A stretch of DNA of 64,000 bases, taken from Cocleimonas sp. (GTDB lineage: Bacteria > Pseudomonadota > Gammaproteobacteria > Thiotrichales > Thiotrichaceae). The DNA lies in the NCBI GenBank assembly GCA_021647365.1, contig JAKIUW010000004.1:65680-129679 (forward strand), given 5' to 3'. The translations under genes were made by a program, and so were the position numbers. How positions within the stretch are numbered: the stretch's first letter is position 1; each line of letters starts with the position of its first letter. This document shows positions 25,719 through 35,666 of this stretch, one piece after another. The notes under the pieces were generated by a model. The model ran no database searches, was not told where the DNA came from, and saw nothing but the letters and a program-made list of their open reading frames with translations.

Positions 25719-28028
25719 TTATTGCTTTAATATTTTTGGTGTGACGAAGATGAGTAACTCACGATTGTTTCTCTTCGTTCCTTTGGTTTTAAACAAGTTT
25801 CCTAGTACTGGTATATCACCAAGACCTGGAACCTTCTTCACATCGTTACTCTTAGTTTCTTCATGGATTCCACCTAGTACAACAGTCTGTCCATTATCAA
25901 CTAGCACCTGTGTCTCAACATGGCGAGTATCAATGATAGGCACATTGCCTGATGAAGTTTGGTAGAAGCTATTAACTTCATCCTGTCTTACATCTAAGTC
26001 CATGATTACATGCTCATCTGGTGTAATCTGAGGTGTAACCTCAAGCTTAAGTACCGCTTTCTTAAAGGCTATTGTTGTACCACCACTTGCACTTTCTGTC
26101 TCGTAAGGTACATCTACACCTTTCTCAATACTTGCTTTCTTCTTATCAACCGTAACAACACGTGGCGTTGAAATAACCTCTCCTTTATTCTCCGCTTGAA
26201 GTGCTGAAAGCTCAAGGTCCAACAAGTAATCCTTACTAAGGATTGAGAATGCTAGCTTACCTGCAGCACCTGCAATCGGTAGATTGACATTCAAACGATC
26301 TGCTATTGAAGGAATTCCAACTGCTTTTCCACCTGACAAATCATTAACCATTGAGTTTGTTCCACCTATTCCACCCGATGTAGCAAAGTTCTTACTAAAC
26401 TTGGTTGCGCCAAAACGTGCGCCAAGCTCTTTACCGAACTCATCCGTTGCAAATACGATGCGAGACTCAATTGATACTTGTCTTACCGATACATCAAGGT
26501 TTTTAACCATGTTGCGTATATCAGCAACACGTGAAGCTGTATCTTGCACCAATAGTGTATTAGTACGCCCATCAACTGAAACAGAGCCACGCTTAGATAA
26601 CAATGAAGCCTCTTCACCTTTGCCTTCTGCTGATTTAATTAGCTTAAGCATATCCTCAGCTTTTGCATAGTTCACTGAAATGTATTCAGTGATTAATGGC
26701 TCAAGTGATTGCTTACGCTTTAATGCCTGTAGTTCACGCTGTTCTTTTGCGTCAAGTTCTACCGCAGGAGCAACCCAAATTACGTTGCCATTACTGCGCA
26801 TGGCTAAGCCTTTTGACTCTAGAACGATATCAAGAGCTTGATCCCAAGGAACATCTTTTAAACGTAAAGTAATATTACCTTTCACACTATCACTTACAAC
26901 GATATTTTTATCCGTAAAATCTGCAAGTAACTGTAATACCGAACGAACTTCAATATCTTGGAAGTTTAATGATAACTTCTTGCCTCTGTATGTTTTCTTT
27001 TTAGGCTTTAAAGGATTCTGTGTAGCTTTACGTTTTACTTTATTTAAGTTAACAATAAAATCTCTACCATTTCTTGATGTGCTAAGGTCAAATGCTGCAT
27101 TGGCAAGTATTCTAATTTGTACGTCAGAACCACTTCGAGCAACATCAATATATGAAGCTGGTGTCGCGAAGTCTAATACATCTATACGCTTTTTAGGTTG
27201 GCGTGCTTTAACATTCTTTAATGTTAATACAACAACATTACCTACTTTACGTGAATTAACTACTGTTGATGGATGTGGTAATTTAATTACTGCACGTCCA
27301 CCACCATTTTGAGCTCTATGGAAATCAACAGACCCCATGAAACCTGGAGCACCTCTATGAGCAGCAGGCTTATAATTAACACGCTGCTGTCCATTTGGAC
27401 GAGCAACATAGTTACTAGCAACTGCTTGATGCTTTACGCTTTTCTGTCTAACTACAGGACCAGACGCAAGATTTTGTTTTTTGGCTTGTGAAGTACTAGT
27501 CAAGCGTTTCTTATTCGCTAGCTGGATTTTACGTACTTTAGCTTGCTGCTGTTGTTTTGCATGCTGACGTAATGCCATAGCTTCTTGACGATCTCGACTC
27601 TGAACACTTGCCTTCTTAGCTACAACAACTGGAGTTGCCTGCTTACCATCAAACGTAAGGATAACATCGTTACCTTGAATGCTTGTCGTGTACTTCGTTA
27701 GCTTATTCAAAGAAACCATCACACGAAGCTTATTCGATGCACCTGCTAATTTAATACCCTTAACAGATTTATCATTAAACTTTTTACTACGCACTTTCAT
27801 TGCAGTAACGGTATCAGGGAAGTCTAAAACAATACCTGCTGGCTGTTTCATTGTGAAGCTCTTTGGCATCCCTACTTTACTGTCAAAACTTAGTCGTAAT
27901 GTAGACTTACCTGAGCCTTGCATTGCAGTATCTACATTTTGTAATCTAGCTGTTGCATAACTGCTACCTGTTGCAAGCAGTAGTGCTGGTAGACTCAACA
28001 CTAGCATTGTGCGTGTAATAATTTTCAT
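25719..28028 (-). CDS. pilQ: Type IV pilus secretin PilQ
   Basis: Outer-membrane secretin that forms the exit pore for type IV pili. The 769-residue protein has a signal peptide, two AMIN domains that bind peptidoglycan (about 27-115 and 230-325), a basic Gln/Lys-rich linker between them, the N0/STN domain (LSLNFQDIEVRSVLQLLADF), an N1 domain and the secretin core (about 510-767, with VPIIDTRHVETQVLVDNGQT and the conserved GGIHEE and VPGLGDIP). It is the last gene of pilMNOPQ. Its transcript ends at the hairpin 15 bp downstream. Confidence 0.96.
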   Translation of the reverse strand: MKIITRTMLVLSLPALLLATGSSYATARLQNVDTAMQGSGKSTLRLSFDSKVGMPKSFTMKQPAGIVLDFPDTVTAMKVRSKKFNDKSVKGIKLAGASNKLRVMVSLNKLTKYTTSIQGNDVILTFDGKQATPVVVAKKASVQSRDRQEAMALRQHAKQQQQAKVRKIQLANKKRLTSTSQAKKQNLASGPVVRQKSVKHQAVASNYVARPNGQQRVNYKPAAHRGAPGFMGSVDFHRAQNGGGRAVIKLPHPSTVVNSRKVGNVVVLTLKNVKARQPKKRIDVLDFATPASYIDVARSGSDVQIRILANAAFDLSTSRNGRDFIVNLNKVKRKATQNPLKPKKKTYRGKKLSLNFQDIEVRSVLQLLADFTDKNIVVSDSVKGNITLRLKDVPWDQALDIVLESKGLAMRSNGNVIWVAPAVELDAKEQRELQALKRKQSLEPLITEYISVNYAKAEDMLKLIKSAEGKGEEASLLSKRGSVSVDGRTNTLLVQDTASRVADIRNMVKNLDVSVRQVSIESRIVFATDEFGKELGARFGATKFSKNFATSGGIGGTNSMVNDLSGGKAVGIPSIADRLNVNLPIAGAAGKLAFSILSKDYLLDLELSALQAENKGEVISTPRVVTVDKKKASIEKGVDVPYETESASGGTTIAFKKAVLKLEVTPQITPDEHVIMDLDVRQDEVNSFYQTSSGNVPIIDTRHVETQVLVDNGQTVVLGGIHEETKSNDVKKVPGLGDIPVLGNLFKTKGTKRNNRELLIFVTPKILKQ

Positions 28029-28080
28029 TTTAATAACCCACTCTTTTTATATTTATTATTTTCTGTAATTTTTAATTAAT

Positions 28081-28620
28081 TTATAATTGATCCAATACGA
28101 TAGATATTTCTCTTTCCTTATATCCACCTAAACCATTTGAAACTGTTTCCTTCATATCCATCTTGCCATCACTAATAGAGACAATTTCACCATAGTTTTG
28201 ACCCATGTAGTTTCCTGACTTTACTGTTTGTACAGCACCATCGGGAATTTTTATTAGCGCCCAAAGAACTTTGTCTTTTTCAACTGTACCGACCATCTTT
28301 AAACTATCCAATGGAAAGCCTTCCAAAAACTCTGGAACTCTTGATGTATCGACATCTACGCCACCTACAATAATCTCCTTAGGGCCCGTATTAGGTGCCA
28401 ACATTGAAATATCAAAAGGATCTTTTTCATGTGCTGGGTATGCATAGCGCAAGTAAGGTTTCACTTCTGGTATCGGTGCAATTGGAGCTGCTGGTTTTTC
28501 TCTGTGTGAAATAAAGTATTCATCCAAATCTGCAGTACTCGTATTACAGCCTGATAACATCATCACCGCACCAAATAAACCTATATAAACTGGTGCTTTT
28601 AATTTCTTATGAGTAATCAT
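28081..28620 (-). CDS. pilP: Type IV pilus inner-membrane lipoprotein PilP
   Basis: Links the PilMNO inner-membrane complex to the PilQ secretin. The 179-residue protein has a lipoprotein signal (lipobox LSGC, Cys at about 25), a disordered Pro-rich stretch and the PilP beta-domain (KDPFDIS, LDSLKMVGTVEKDKVLWALI, VKSGNYMGQNYGEI). It overlaps pilO by four bases. Confidence 0.94.
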   Translation of the reverse strand: MITHKKLKAPVYIGLFGAVMMLSGCNTSTADLDEYFISHREKPAAPIAPIPEVKPYLRYAYPAHEKDPFDISMLAPNTGPKEIIVGGVDVDTSRVPEFLEGFPLDSLKMVGTVEKDKVLWALIKIPDGAVQTVKSGNYMGQNYGEIVSISDGKMDMKETVSNGLGGYKEREISIVLDQL

Positions 28621-29261
28621 CCTTCAGTGCCCTCTTCTTCGCCGTCTTCATCTTCATTTAAGTATCTAAATGTTTTGATTGTCGCATGAAGAGACAAACG
28701 TGAAGACGGTGCTTTATTATTATTTGAACCCTTTTCTTCTTTTTCAGGTACCAGTTGAATATCATTTATCGTTACAATTCTAGGCAGTGCTGATATATCA
28801 CTTACAAAACCTGCTAACTCATTATAAGTACCTTTTGCTTTAAGCTCTATTGGCTTTTCTGCAAAGAACTCCTTATGTACTTCAGGCTTTGGTTTAAATA
28901 ACTCAATTTCTAAACCATTGGTTAAACCTTTCTCCGAAATATCAAGGATCAAACCTGGGATTTCAGTATCACTAGGCAACTGATCTTTTAGAGCACCAAA
29001 TGAAGCCTGCATTTCTGCTAATTGCGTTCTATAAGCTGGGAGTTGATTTGCGCGAGCTTGTTTCTTTTCATAAACAACACGCTTCTCTAGCTCAATTCTT
29101 TGCACAGATTTTTGTGTCGCTAGCTGGTCAACTATGACTAACTTATATCCTGCAAATAACGTTAACCCAAATACAACTGCTATGGCCCCTACCTTTATAG
29201 GTAATGAAACATTTGCGGGATCATTAAGCAGAGAATTTATTTCTTGCATATCAATAGCCAT
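28617..29261 (-). CDS. pilO: Type IV pilus assembly protein PilO
   Basis: Bitopic inner-membrane protein that pairs with PilN. ATG 29261 is chosen because GAGGAG lies seven bases upstream; an ATG 18 bp further up would leave no room for a ribosome site. It has a short cytoplasmic N-terminus (MQEINSLLND), one membrane helix (about 23-42), a coiled coil and a ferredoxin-like periplasmic domain. The acidic C-terminus (EDEDGEEEGTEG) is unusual but at the end. It overlaps the 3' end of pilN. Confidence 0.93.
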   Translation of the reverse strand: MAIDMQEINSLLNDPANVSLPIKVGAIAVVFGLTLFAGYKLVIVDQLATQKSVQRIELEKRVVYEKKQARANQLPAYRTQLAEMQASFGALKDQLPSDTEIPGLILDISEKGLTNGLEIELFKPKPEVHKEFFAEKPIELKAKGTYNELAGFVSDISALPRIVTINDIQLVPEKEEKGSNNNKAPSSRLSLHATIKTFRYLNEDEDGEEEGTEG

Positions 29262-29835
29262 TGTCATTCTCCTCATCATTTCCTGATGTTAATAACTGCG
29301 TAACATTTAGACTAAAGTAACGTAAGTTGTTATTTCCATCTTTATTTTTTGTATCAACTTCTATAGTATTAAGATCAGATGATTTTAACCAAGGTGATGA
29401 ATTCAAACGATTCATATAGCTTGAAACTCGAGCACTTGACTCTGCTTTACCTATTAACTTAATTTTATTTTTATCTTGTTTTAGTTCCGTAAGATACAAA
29501 CCTTTAGGTAAAGAATTAACCATTTCATCAAATAAGTGCACAATGCCTGGTCTCGTTGATTGCAGCCTTTCGATAACTGCAATTCGGTCAAGCAATGCTT
29601 TTCTATTTGCATCTAAGGTCTTAATCTCTTCTAATGCTTTATCTAACTGCTTTATTTCAGTTTCTAGGTATGCATTCCTTTCTTCTTGATAAGAAATACG
29701 CCCTTCCATATAAGTGTATCCTGCGCCAACTAAAACTGCTCCAACTGCAACAGCACCAACAACAGACATAACGAAATTTTGCTGACTTTTCTTACGAGCC
29801 GCTTCACGCCATGGTAATAAATTAATTCCTGACAT
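29251..29835 (-). CDS. pilN: Type IV pilus assembly protein PilN
   Basis: The 194-residue protein starts with the PilM-binding motif INLLPWRE, followed by one membrane helix (about 22-43), a coiled coil and a periplasmic domain (FDEMVNSLPKGLYLTELKQ). PilN couples cytoplasmic PilM to PilO/PilP. Its start codon overlaps the pilM stop by one base. Confidence 0.94.
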   Translation of the reverse strand: MSGINLLPWREAARKKSQQNFVMSVVGAVAVGAVLVGAGYTYMEGRISYQEERNAYLETEIKQLDKALEEIKTLDANRKALLDRIAVIERLQSTRPGIVHLFDEMVNSLPKGLYLTELKQDKNKIKLIGKAESSARVSSYMNRLNSSPWLKSSDLNTIEVDTKNKDGNNNLRYFSLNVTQLLTSGNDEENDNGY

Positions 29836-30887
29836 TATGAAAACCCTCTTAAAGCTAGACCCGCTGGAACAAGCATTGCAGGTATATCACTGGTAAATCG
29901 TGCTGGATTAACCTTTGAATGCAATACTACATTTGTAAATGGATTTGCTAATGCCGTTGGAATCCCGATGGCTTCTTGAATTTGCTCATCAATTCCTGGA
30001 ATACTTGCACAACCACCCGATAATAAAACTTTATCAACTTTATCTTTTTGTGTTGATGCATAATAAAACTGTAAGAAGCGCTGCACCTGTCTAACCATAT
30101 TCTCTCTGAAAGGATCAAGCACTTCTGGAATATAACCTTCTGGAAGGTTTCCATTTTTCTTAGCTAGTCCAGCTTCTGGATATGAAAGCCCGTATCGTTG
30201 AGATATTTCTTGCGTAAGTTGCTTACCGCCAAATACCTGCTCTCTTGAAAATACAACTTTTCCATTTTCAAAAACGTTAATACCCGTCATGGATGCACCA
30301 AAATCTACAGCAGCAACAACATCGTGTTTTTCCATGTCATCAATCATTGTATGAAACAATAATTCAACAGCATGTGACTCTAAATCGACAATCTCAACAT
30401 CAAGACCTGCCATTTCGGCAGCAGCCAATCGAACCTCAACATTCTCAGTACGTGTTCCTGCAATTAACACATCAATCATTTCAGATGATGTCTCAGACGG
30501 GCCAAGTACTTCAAAGTCGAAGTTTACTTCGTCCATTGGATAAGGAATATACTGCTCAGCCTCAAGTGAAATTTGAGCTTCGAGTTCAGTTGCTGGAATT
30601 GACGCTGGTATTGTTATGATCTTGTTGATCGCCATCGAAGATGGGATACCTAATGCACAACGTCTACTTTTAGTGCGGCTATTCTTAACGACTTGCTTAA
30701 TTGCTTCACCAACTTTTTCAGCTTCGTTAATATCTCGCTCACTGGTAACACCTTCTGGAAGAGATGCTACTGCATAACTATCAACACGATAATCATTACC
30801 TTTACGGGAGAGCTCAATTAATTTAACAGCTGAAGAGCTGATATCAATGCCAAGTAGGCCGCCTTTATTATTTGATAAGGAAAACAC
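29835..30887 (-). CDS. pilM: Type IV pilus assembly ATPase-like protein PilM
   Basis: Cytoplasmic actin/FtsA-like protein that binds the N-terminus of PilN. The 350-residue sequence has the characteristic start LLGIDISSSAVKLIELS, DVVAAVDFGASMTGINVFENG as phosphate-binding loop 2 and LLSGGCASIPG near the C-terminus. It is first in pilMNOPQ and divergent from mrcA, as in Pseudomonas and relatives. All five genes are present, complete and tightly packed, so the alignment complex should be functional. Confidence 0.96.
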   Translation of the reverse strand: MFSLSNNKGGLLGIDISSSAVKLIELSRKGNDYRVDSYAVASLPEGVTSERDINEAEKVGEAIKQVVKNSRTKSRRCALGIPSSMAINKIITIPASIPATELEAQISLEAEQYIPYPMDEVNFDFEVLGPSETSSEMIDVLIAGTRTENVEVRLAAAEMAGLDVEIVDLESHAVELLFHTMIDDMEKHDVVAAVDFGASMTGINVFENGKVVFSREQVFGGKQLTQEISQRYGLSYPEAGLAKKNGNLPEGYIPEVLDPFRENMVRQVQRFLQFYYASTQKDKVDKVLLSGGCASIPGIDEQIQEAIGIPTALANPFTNVVLHSKVNPARFTSDIPAMLVPAGLALRGFS

Positions 30888-31068
30888 AGATAAGTCCTAT
30901 TTTTTGTTGTTATTATTAGTAAACTTCAGAAAACAAACTGAAATCTCTTTAGTTCTATGAGTAATACTAGCGCCCTTATCGTAAATAGTCTACCCTCTTT
31001 CGCCTCTATGGCACATACTTTGGACGGACGGTATTATTAAGTCTATTTATATCAGTTAATTCACATAT

Positions 31069-31228
31069 TGAGACCTCTGCATAACCCAGGTGACGAGTAA
31101 AAATGACTGGAATTATCCTGCATTTCGTTGCGGACCTTGCCAATAGCTCGCTATTAGCCGAAATTCACACCCCAATCAGAATAATTTTATCGCATTTTCT
31201 TTCTCCACTAAGTTATGCTGAAGTCTCA
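31069..31228. repeat. MITE-like element in the pilM-mrcA gap
   Basis: A 160-bp element with terminal inverted repeats TGAGACCTCTGCATAAC and GTTATGCTGAAGTCTCA (14 of 17 pair), flanked on both sides by TAT, a possible 3-bp target duplication. GAGACCT-type ends are common in IS5-family elements, so this could be a non-autonomous derivative. The inside is non-coding. The rest of 30888-31303 is promoter-type AT-rich DNA for the two divergent genes. Confidence 0.65.
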
Positions 31229-31303
31229 TATTAATAAATTAATTAATATAAATATCATTTCACTTCTCAAGTTTAATCAATTTATCGTACAATCACCCCC
31301 CAT

Positions 31304-33931
31304 ATGAATATCACTCGCTTATTTCTTCGTTACTTTATAGCACCACTCACTACATTGGCTGTTTTAGGCTTGGTCTTGCTTGCTGCCATTTATTTTTATT
31401 ATGTTCCACAGATCCCATCTGTTAATGAACTCAAAAATACACAACTGCAACTTCCCTTGCAGGTTTATAGCAATAACAACAAACTAATTGCTGAGTTCGG
31501 ACAATTCCGCCGTCGCCCTGTTAAGTATAAAAACATCCCAGAAGATTTACGTAATGCTTTTATCTCTATTGAAGATGCACGATTTTATAAACATAACGGC
31601 GTTGACTATCGTGGCATTGCCAGAGCTGTTGTCGTTGCCTTAAAAAGAAGACGCATAGAACAAGGGGCAAGTACGATCACTATGCAGGTTGCTCGTAATT
31701 TCTTTTTAAGCAACAAAAAAACCATTGATAGAAAATTACGTGAAGCGTTACTTGCACTAAAAATAGAAGAAGAACTTAGCAAAGAAGAAATATTAGAGCT
31801 GTATTTAAATAAAATATTTTTAGGGAAACGTGCTTACGGCATTGGATCTGCTGCAGAAATTTATTATGGAAAAAAAGTGGAAGAACTAACGCTCGCGCAA
31901 AGCGCAATGATTGCTGGCCTGCCCAAAGCACCCTCGCGTTATAATCCAATCAAAAACCCAAAGCGAGCCAAAATTCGTAGAGATTATATTTTAAAGCGCA
32001 TGTTAGAACTTGATTACATACCTTTAGATCAATATCAATCAGCATTAGAAGAAGAACTCAGTGCAACCATACACTATGTTGAAAGCCAAACCTACGCACC
32101 TTATATGGCGGAAATGGCACGCACTGATGCTATCAAACGCTTTGGCGAGGGTAATATTTACAAGCTTGGTTTAAAGATATATACAACACTTGATAGCAAA
32201 GCTCAGGATAATGCTATTTCCACTTTAAGAAAACATCTAATCAAATACACTCTACGCCACGGCTATCGTGGAGCTGAAGATAAAATAGACTTAACTAAAT
32301 TTAAGTCTACTACTGACCAAAAATCAAAACTTAAAGACTACAAAGTTTTTGCTGAACTCTATCCTGCGTTAGTCACAGCATCGGACAAAAAAGAAGCCAC
32401 CTTGCAAGTTTACAAAGAAAGTAAAGCCATCACCCTTTCACTCAAAGACATGAAATGGGCTAGACCTTATGTAAATGAAAACCGCCGTGGAAAAAAACCA
32501 AAACGTGTAGATGATGTGCTTAAAGTAGGGGACATTGTACGAGTAAAGAAAGACGATAAAGGTGTTTGGAAATTATCACAACTTCCAAAAGTAACTGGAG
32601 CTTTAGTTTCAATGAATCCTAGTAATGGCGCTATCGAAGCAATTGCTGGAGGCTTTGATTTTACCTACAGTAAGTTTAACCGTGCCATACAAGCTCAACG
32701 TCAACCTGGCTCTAGCTTTAAACCTTTTATATACGCAGCCGCATTGGCAAAAGGCTATTCACCCGCAACAACGGTTGATGACAAACCGATAAAAACAAAT
32801 AGCAGATGGAACCCTAAGAACTACGGACATAGTTTTAGTGGTCCTACTCGGTTACGAATAGCATTACAAAAATCAAAAAACCTTGTTTCTATCCGACTAC
32901 TACAAGAAATTGGTTTAGGCTATGCGCTCGAATATGCAAAGCGTTTTGGCTTCACCAAAAAAACACTTCCTGCAGACCTAACCTTAGCGCTCGGCACCGG
33001 CTCTGCCACGCCACTTGAAATGGCAACTGCCTACTCAAGCTTTGCCAATGGTGGCTACAAAATTGAAGGTCACTTCATTCGTAAAATTATTGATAAGAAA
33101 GGCAATGTTATTTTTAATGCCGACCCTGTAACCGTTCCATCAAAAAAGAATAAAACCAATCATCCTGCAAAGCGTATTATGAAACCTTATGTTCATTACC
33201 AGATCACCAGCATGCTACAAAGTGTTGCTCAATCTGGGACTGGAGCAAGATCAAACCGCATAGGCAGAAGAGATCTTGGTGGAAAAACAGGTACGACAGA
33301 TGATCAAAAAGACGCATGGTTTTGTGGCTTCTCTCCTACTAAAGTAACAACGGTATGGGTTGGGTTTGATAAAATAGCACCTTTAGGGAAAAGAGAAACA
33401 GCAGCCGATGCTGCCCTGCCCATTTGGATAGACTTTATGAAAAGCGCACTAAAAGGAGTGAAAAAAGGCCGCTGGAGAGCGCCAAGAGGATTAATCAATG
33501 TAACACTTGATGCAGAAACAGGCATGCCTCCTGATGAATACACGATTAAAACAGTAAAAGAACTGTTAATTCCCAGCCAAATACCTACTGAAACAGAAAT
33601 ACAAGAATATATGCTTGCGCACCAAGAGGATTTTTTAGAACGTCAACAAGGCATTATTCTTGATAATGCCGACCCTGCTACACAACAGCGCTACGAACAA
33701 AAGTTTCGTCGTGAACAAGCGCAACGAGAAGCGAATCATAGAAGGCGTGTATTAGCGACTCAGAGAGAGAATGATAGAAGACAACGCCAAGGGATTCCTT
33801 TATTACCGATGCCTACGCTAGCACAGCCAGCAGGTAGAGCACCTACGCCCAATCATACTCAAGCCCCTGCAACAAGAGTTATCAGAACGATAAAGCAAGA
33901 ACGTATTGAAATACCCGAACAGCTATTCTAA
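31304..33931 (+). CDS. mrcA: Penicillin-binding protein 1A (bifunctional)
   Basis: Peptidoglycan glycosyltransferase and DD-transpeptidase. The 875-residue protein has an N-terminal membrane helix (about 12-32), a GT51 domain with the catalytic Glu in IEDARFYKH (near residue 89) and GASTITMQVARN, an OB-like ODD domain (about 310-430), and a transpeptidase domain with GSSFKP (SxxK near 470), SKN (near 525) and KTGTTDD (near 660). A low-complexity Arg/Gln-rich tail (about 790-875) extends the C-terminus. Location next to divergent pilM is the usual order. Confidence 0.96.
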   Translation: MNITRLFLRYFIAPLTTLAVLGLVLLAAIYFYYVPQIPSVNELKNTQLQLPLQVYSNNNKLIAEFGQFRRRPVKYKNIPEDLRNAFISIEDARFYKHNGVDYRGIARAVVVALKRRRIEQGASTITMQVARNFFLSNKKTIDRKLREALLALKIEEELSKEEILELYLNKIFLGKRAYGIGSAAEIYYGKKVEELTLAQSAMIAGLPKAPSRYNPIKNPKRAKIRRDYILKRMLELDYIPLDQYQSALEEELSATIHYVESQTYAPYMAEMARTDAIKRFGEGNIYKLGLKIYTTLDSKAQDNAISTLRKHLIKYTLRHGYRGAEDKIDLTKFKSTTDQKSKLKDYKVFAELYPALVTASDKKEATLQVYKESKAITLSLKDMKWARPYVNENRRGKKPKRVDDVLKVGDIVRVKKDDKGVWKLSQLPKVTGALVSMNPSNGAIEAIAGGFDFTYSKFNRAIQAQRQPGSSFKPFIYAAALAKGYSPATTVDDKPIKTNSRWNPKNYGHSFSGPTRLRIALQKSKNLVSIRLLQEIGLGYALEYAKRFGFTKKTLPADLTLALGTGSATPLEMATAYSSFANGGYKIEGHFIRKIIDKKGNVIFNADPVTVPSKKNKTNHPAKRIMKPYVHYQITSMLQSVAQSGTGARSNRIGRRDLGGKTGTTDDQKDAWFCGFSPTKVTTVWVGFDKIAPLGKRETAADAALPIWIDFMKSALKGVKKGRWRAPRGLINVTLDAETGMPPDEYTIKTVKELLIPSQIPTETEIQEYMLAHQEDFLERQQGIILDNADPATQQRYEQKFRREQAQREANHRRRVLATQRENDRRQRQGIPLLPMPTLAQPAGRAPTPNHTQAPATRVIRTIKQERIEIPEQLF

Positions 33932-33937
33932 ATAACT

Positions 33938-33995
33938 GTACACCCCCCCACTTTTACATGATTCATAATCATCATGTAAAAGTGGGGGGGTGTAC
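33938..33995. repeat. Dispersed repeat, copy 7 (perfect inverted pair, GTAC ends)
   Basis: Both arms read GTACACCCCCCCACTTTTAC then ATGAT (the right arm as its inverse complement), separated by nine bases. The usual outer GCAC is GTAC in both arms, so pairing is kept. It lies between convergent mrcA and hemE, a terminator-like position. Confidence 0.93.
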
Positions 33996-34034
33996 TTTAT
34001 ATAAGTATAATGGCTTTAAAAGCTAGAATAGAAT

Positions 34035-35120
34035 CTAAACAGCGCCATACTCATGCACCGCATCGACAAGAACAGTAACCTTATCAGGATCAATATGCTG
34101 ATGGATACCATGCCCTAAGTTAAAGACATGCCCTGTTCCTTTGCCGTAACCATCAATGACTTTCTTCACTTCTCGTTTGATCACCTCAGGCGATGCATAC
34201 AACGTACTAGGATCCATATTGCCTTGTAACGCAACTTTATCACCAACACGTGCTCGAGCATCACTTATATCTTGCGTCCAATCCAAGCCCAACGCATCAC
34301 AGCCTGTTTCAGCCATAATCTCTAGCCATTGTCCGCCGCCTTTTGTAAATAAGGTTACGGGCACTTGTCGTCCATCAGCTTCGCGCGTTAAGCCTGTAAC
34401 GATTTTTTGCATATAAGCTAGCGAGAACTCTTTATACATTTCAGGTGACAGTACACCGCCCCATGTATCAAAAACCATAACCGCTTGTGCACCTGCGGCA
34501 ATTTGTGCATTTAAATAAGTAATAACACTTTGTGCGGTTTTATCTAATAAAAGGTGCATCGTTTCAGGCGCATCAAACATCATGCCTTTTACTTTACCAA
34601 AATCTTTGGTTGTGCCACCTTCAACCATGTAGGTCGCTAACGTCCACGGGCTTCCTGAAAAGCCTATTAAAGGCACGCTTCCATTTAACTCACGACGAAT
34701 CGTGCGAACCGCATTCATTACATAACGTAGTTCATCTTCAGGATCAGGGATTGGTAAATTTTTAACATCAGAAACACTTTTAATGGGGTTTTTAAACTTC
34801 GGCCCTTCGCCTTCTGAGAAGTAAAGCCCCAAACCCATCGCATCAGGAATTGTTAAAATATCAGAGAAAAGAATCGCGGCATCAAGATCATAACGCCTCA
34901 ATGGCTGTAGCGTAACTTCACAGGCAAGGTCTGCATTCTCACACAAATCCATAAAGCTGCCCGCTTCTGCGCGTGTGGCTTTATATTCTGGGAGGTATCG
35001 GCCTGCTTGGCGCATAATCCAAACGGGCGTGGTATCTACAGGTTGTTTGAGTAAAGCTCTTAAAAAACGGTCGTTTTTTAGTATCGATGGCTTAGTACTT
35101 GGTGATTGGTTTTCTGACAT
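34035..35120 (-). CDS. hemE: Uroporphyrinogen decarboxylase
   Basis: Decarboxylates the four acetate side chains of uroporphyrinogen III to give coproporphyrinogen III in haem synthesis. The 361-residue protein carries the family signatures PVWIMRQAGRYLPEYK (near the N-terminus), AAILFSDIL (catalytic Asp) and GFSGSPWTLATYMVEG, and ends NLGHGIHQHIDPDKV. It is complete and monocistronic, with the perfect palindromic repeat just past its 3' end. Confidence 0.97.
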   Translation of the reverse strand: MSENQSPSTKPSILKNDRFLRALLKQPVDTTPVWIMRQAGRYLPEYKATRAEAGSFMDLCENADLACEVTLQPLRRYDLDAAILFSDILTIPDAMGLGLYFSEGEGPKFKNPIKSVSDVKNLPIPDPEDELRYVMNAVRTIRRELNGSVPLIGFSGSPWTLATYMVEGGTTKDFGKVKGMMFDAPETMHLLLDKTAQSVITYLNAQIAAGAQAVMVFDTWGGVLSPEMYKEFSLAYMQKIVTGLTREADGRQVPVTLFTKGGGQWLEIMAETGCDALGLDWTQDISDARARVGDKVALQGNMDPSTLYASPEVIKREVKKVIDGYGKGTGHVFNLGHGIHQHIDPDKVTVLVDAVHEYGAV

Positions 35121-35184
35121 TTATAAAACTTCCTGTTTGTGGAGACGCAGGAATAACCAGAAAGGGAGAAACTGAAACTAAGGT

Positions 35185-35631
35185 TTAGTTTAAAGCCGCT
35201 TTGATTAAACCGCTTATTTTACCCATATCCGCTCGACCTTGAGCTTTGGGTTTAATATGAGCCATGACTTTTCCCATATCTTTCATACTATTAGCGCCAG
35301 TCACATCCATCGCTTCCTTTATAAGCGACTCAACTTCATCATCACTTAATGGCTCTGGTAGATATTCTTGAATAAAGCCTAGCTCTAATTCTTCTTGCGC
35401 GACCAAGTCATCACGACCTGCTTTGCTAAATTGAGCGATAGATTCACGACGTTGCTTACTTTGCTTGTCAAGTATTGCTAGCACGCCAGCTTCATCGACA
35501 TCTTCTCGTGTATCAACTTCTTGTTGTTTTATCGCAGCCAGAATGGTGCGAACAGTCATAAGACGATCTTTTTCTTTGGCGCGCATTGCTGACTTCATAT
35601 CGTCTACAAGGCGTTCTTTTAATGCTGACAT
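35185..35631 (-). CDS. GatB/YqeY domain protein
   Basis: The 148-residue helical protein (LVDDMKSAMRAKEKDRLMTVRTILAAIKQ) matches YqeY, a homologue of the tail domain of GatB, found with rpsU across bacteria. It may act in tRNA or amidotransferase-related functions; the activity is not established. It follows rpsU after 35 bp and is probably co-transcribed. Confidence 0.92.
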   Translation of the reverse strand: MSALKERLVDDMKSAMRAKEKDRLMTVRTILAAIKQQEVDTREDVDEAGVLAILDKQSKQRRESIAQFSKAGRDDLVAQEELELGFIQEYLPEPLSDDEVESLIKEAMDVTGANSMKDMGKVMAHIKPKAQGRADMGKISGLIKAALN

Positions 35632-35666
35632 CTTATTTTAAACCAAATACAACTGAATAAAGCTAT

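Noticed and set aside
26284..26670. 128-codon frame on the plus strand inside pilQ
   Set aside because: It is antisense to a well-supported gene and its product is low-complexity Ser/Thr-rich sequence typical of shadow frames.
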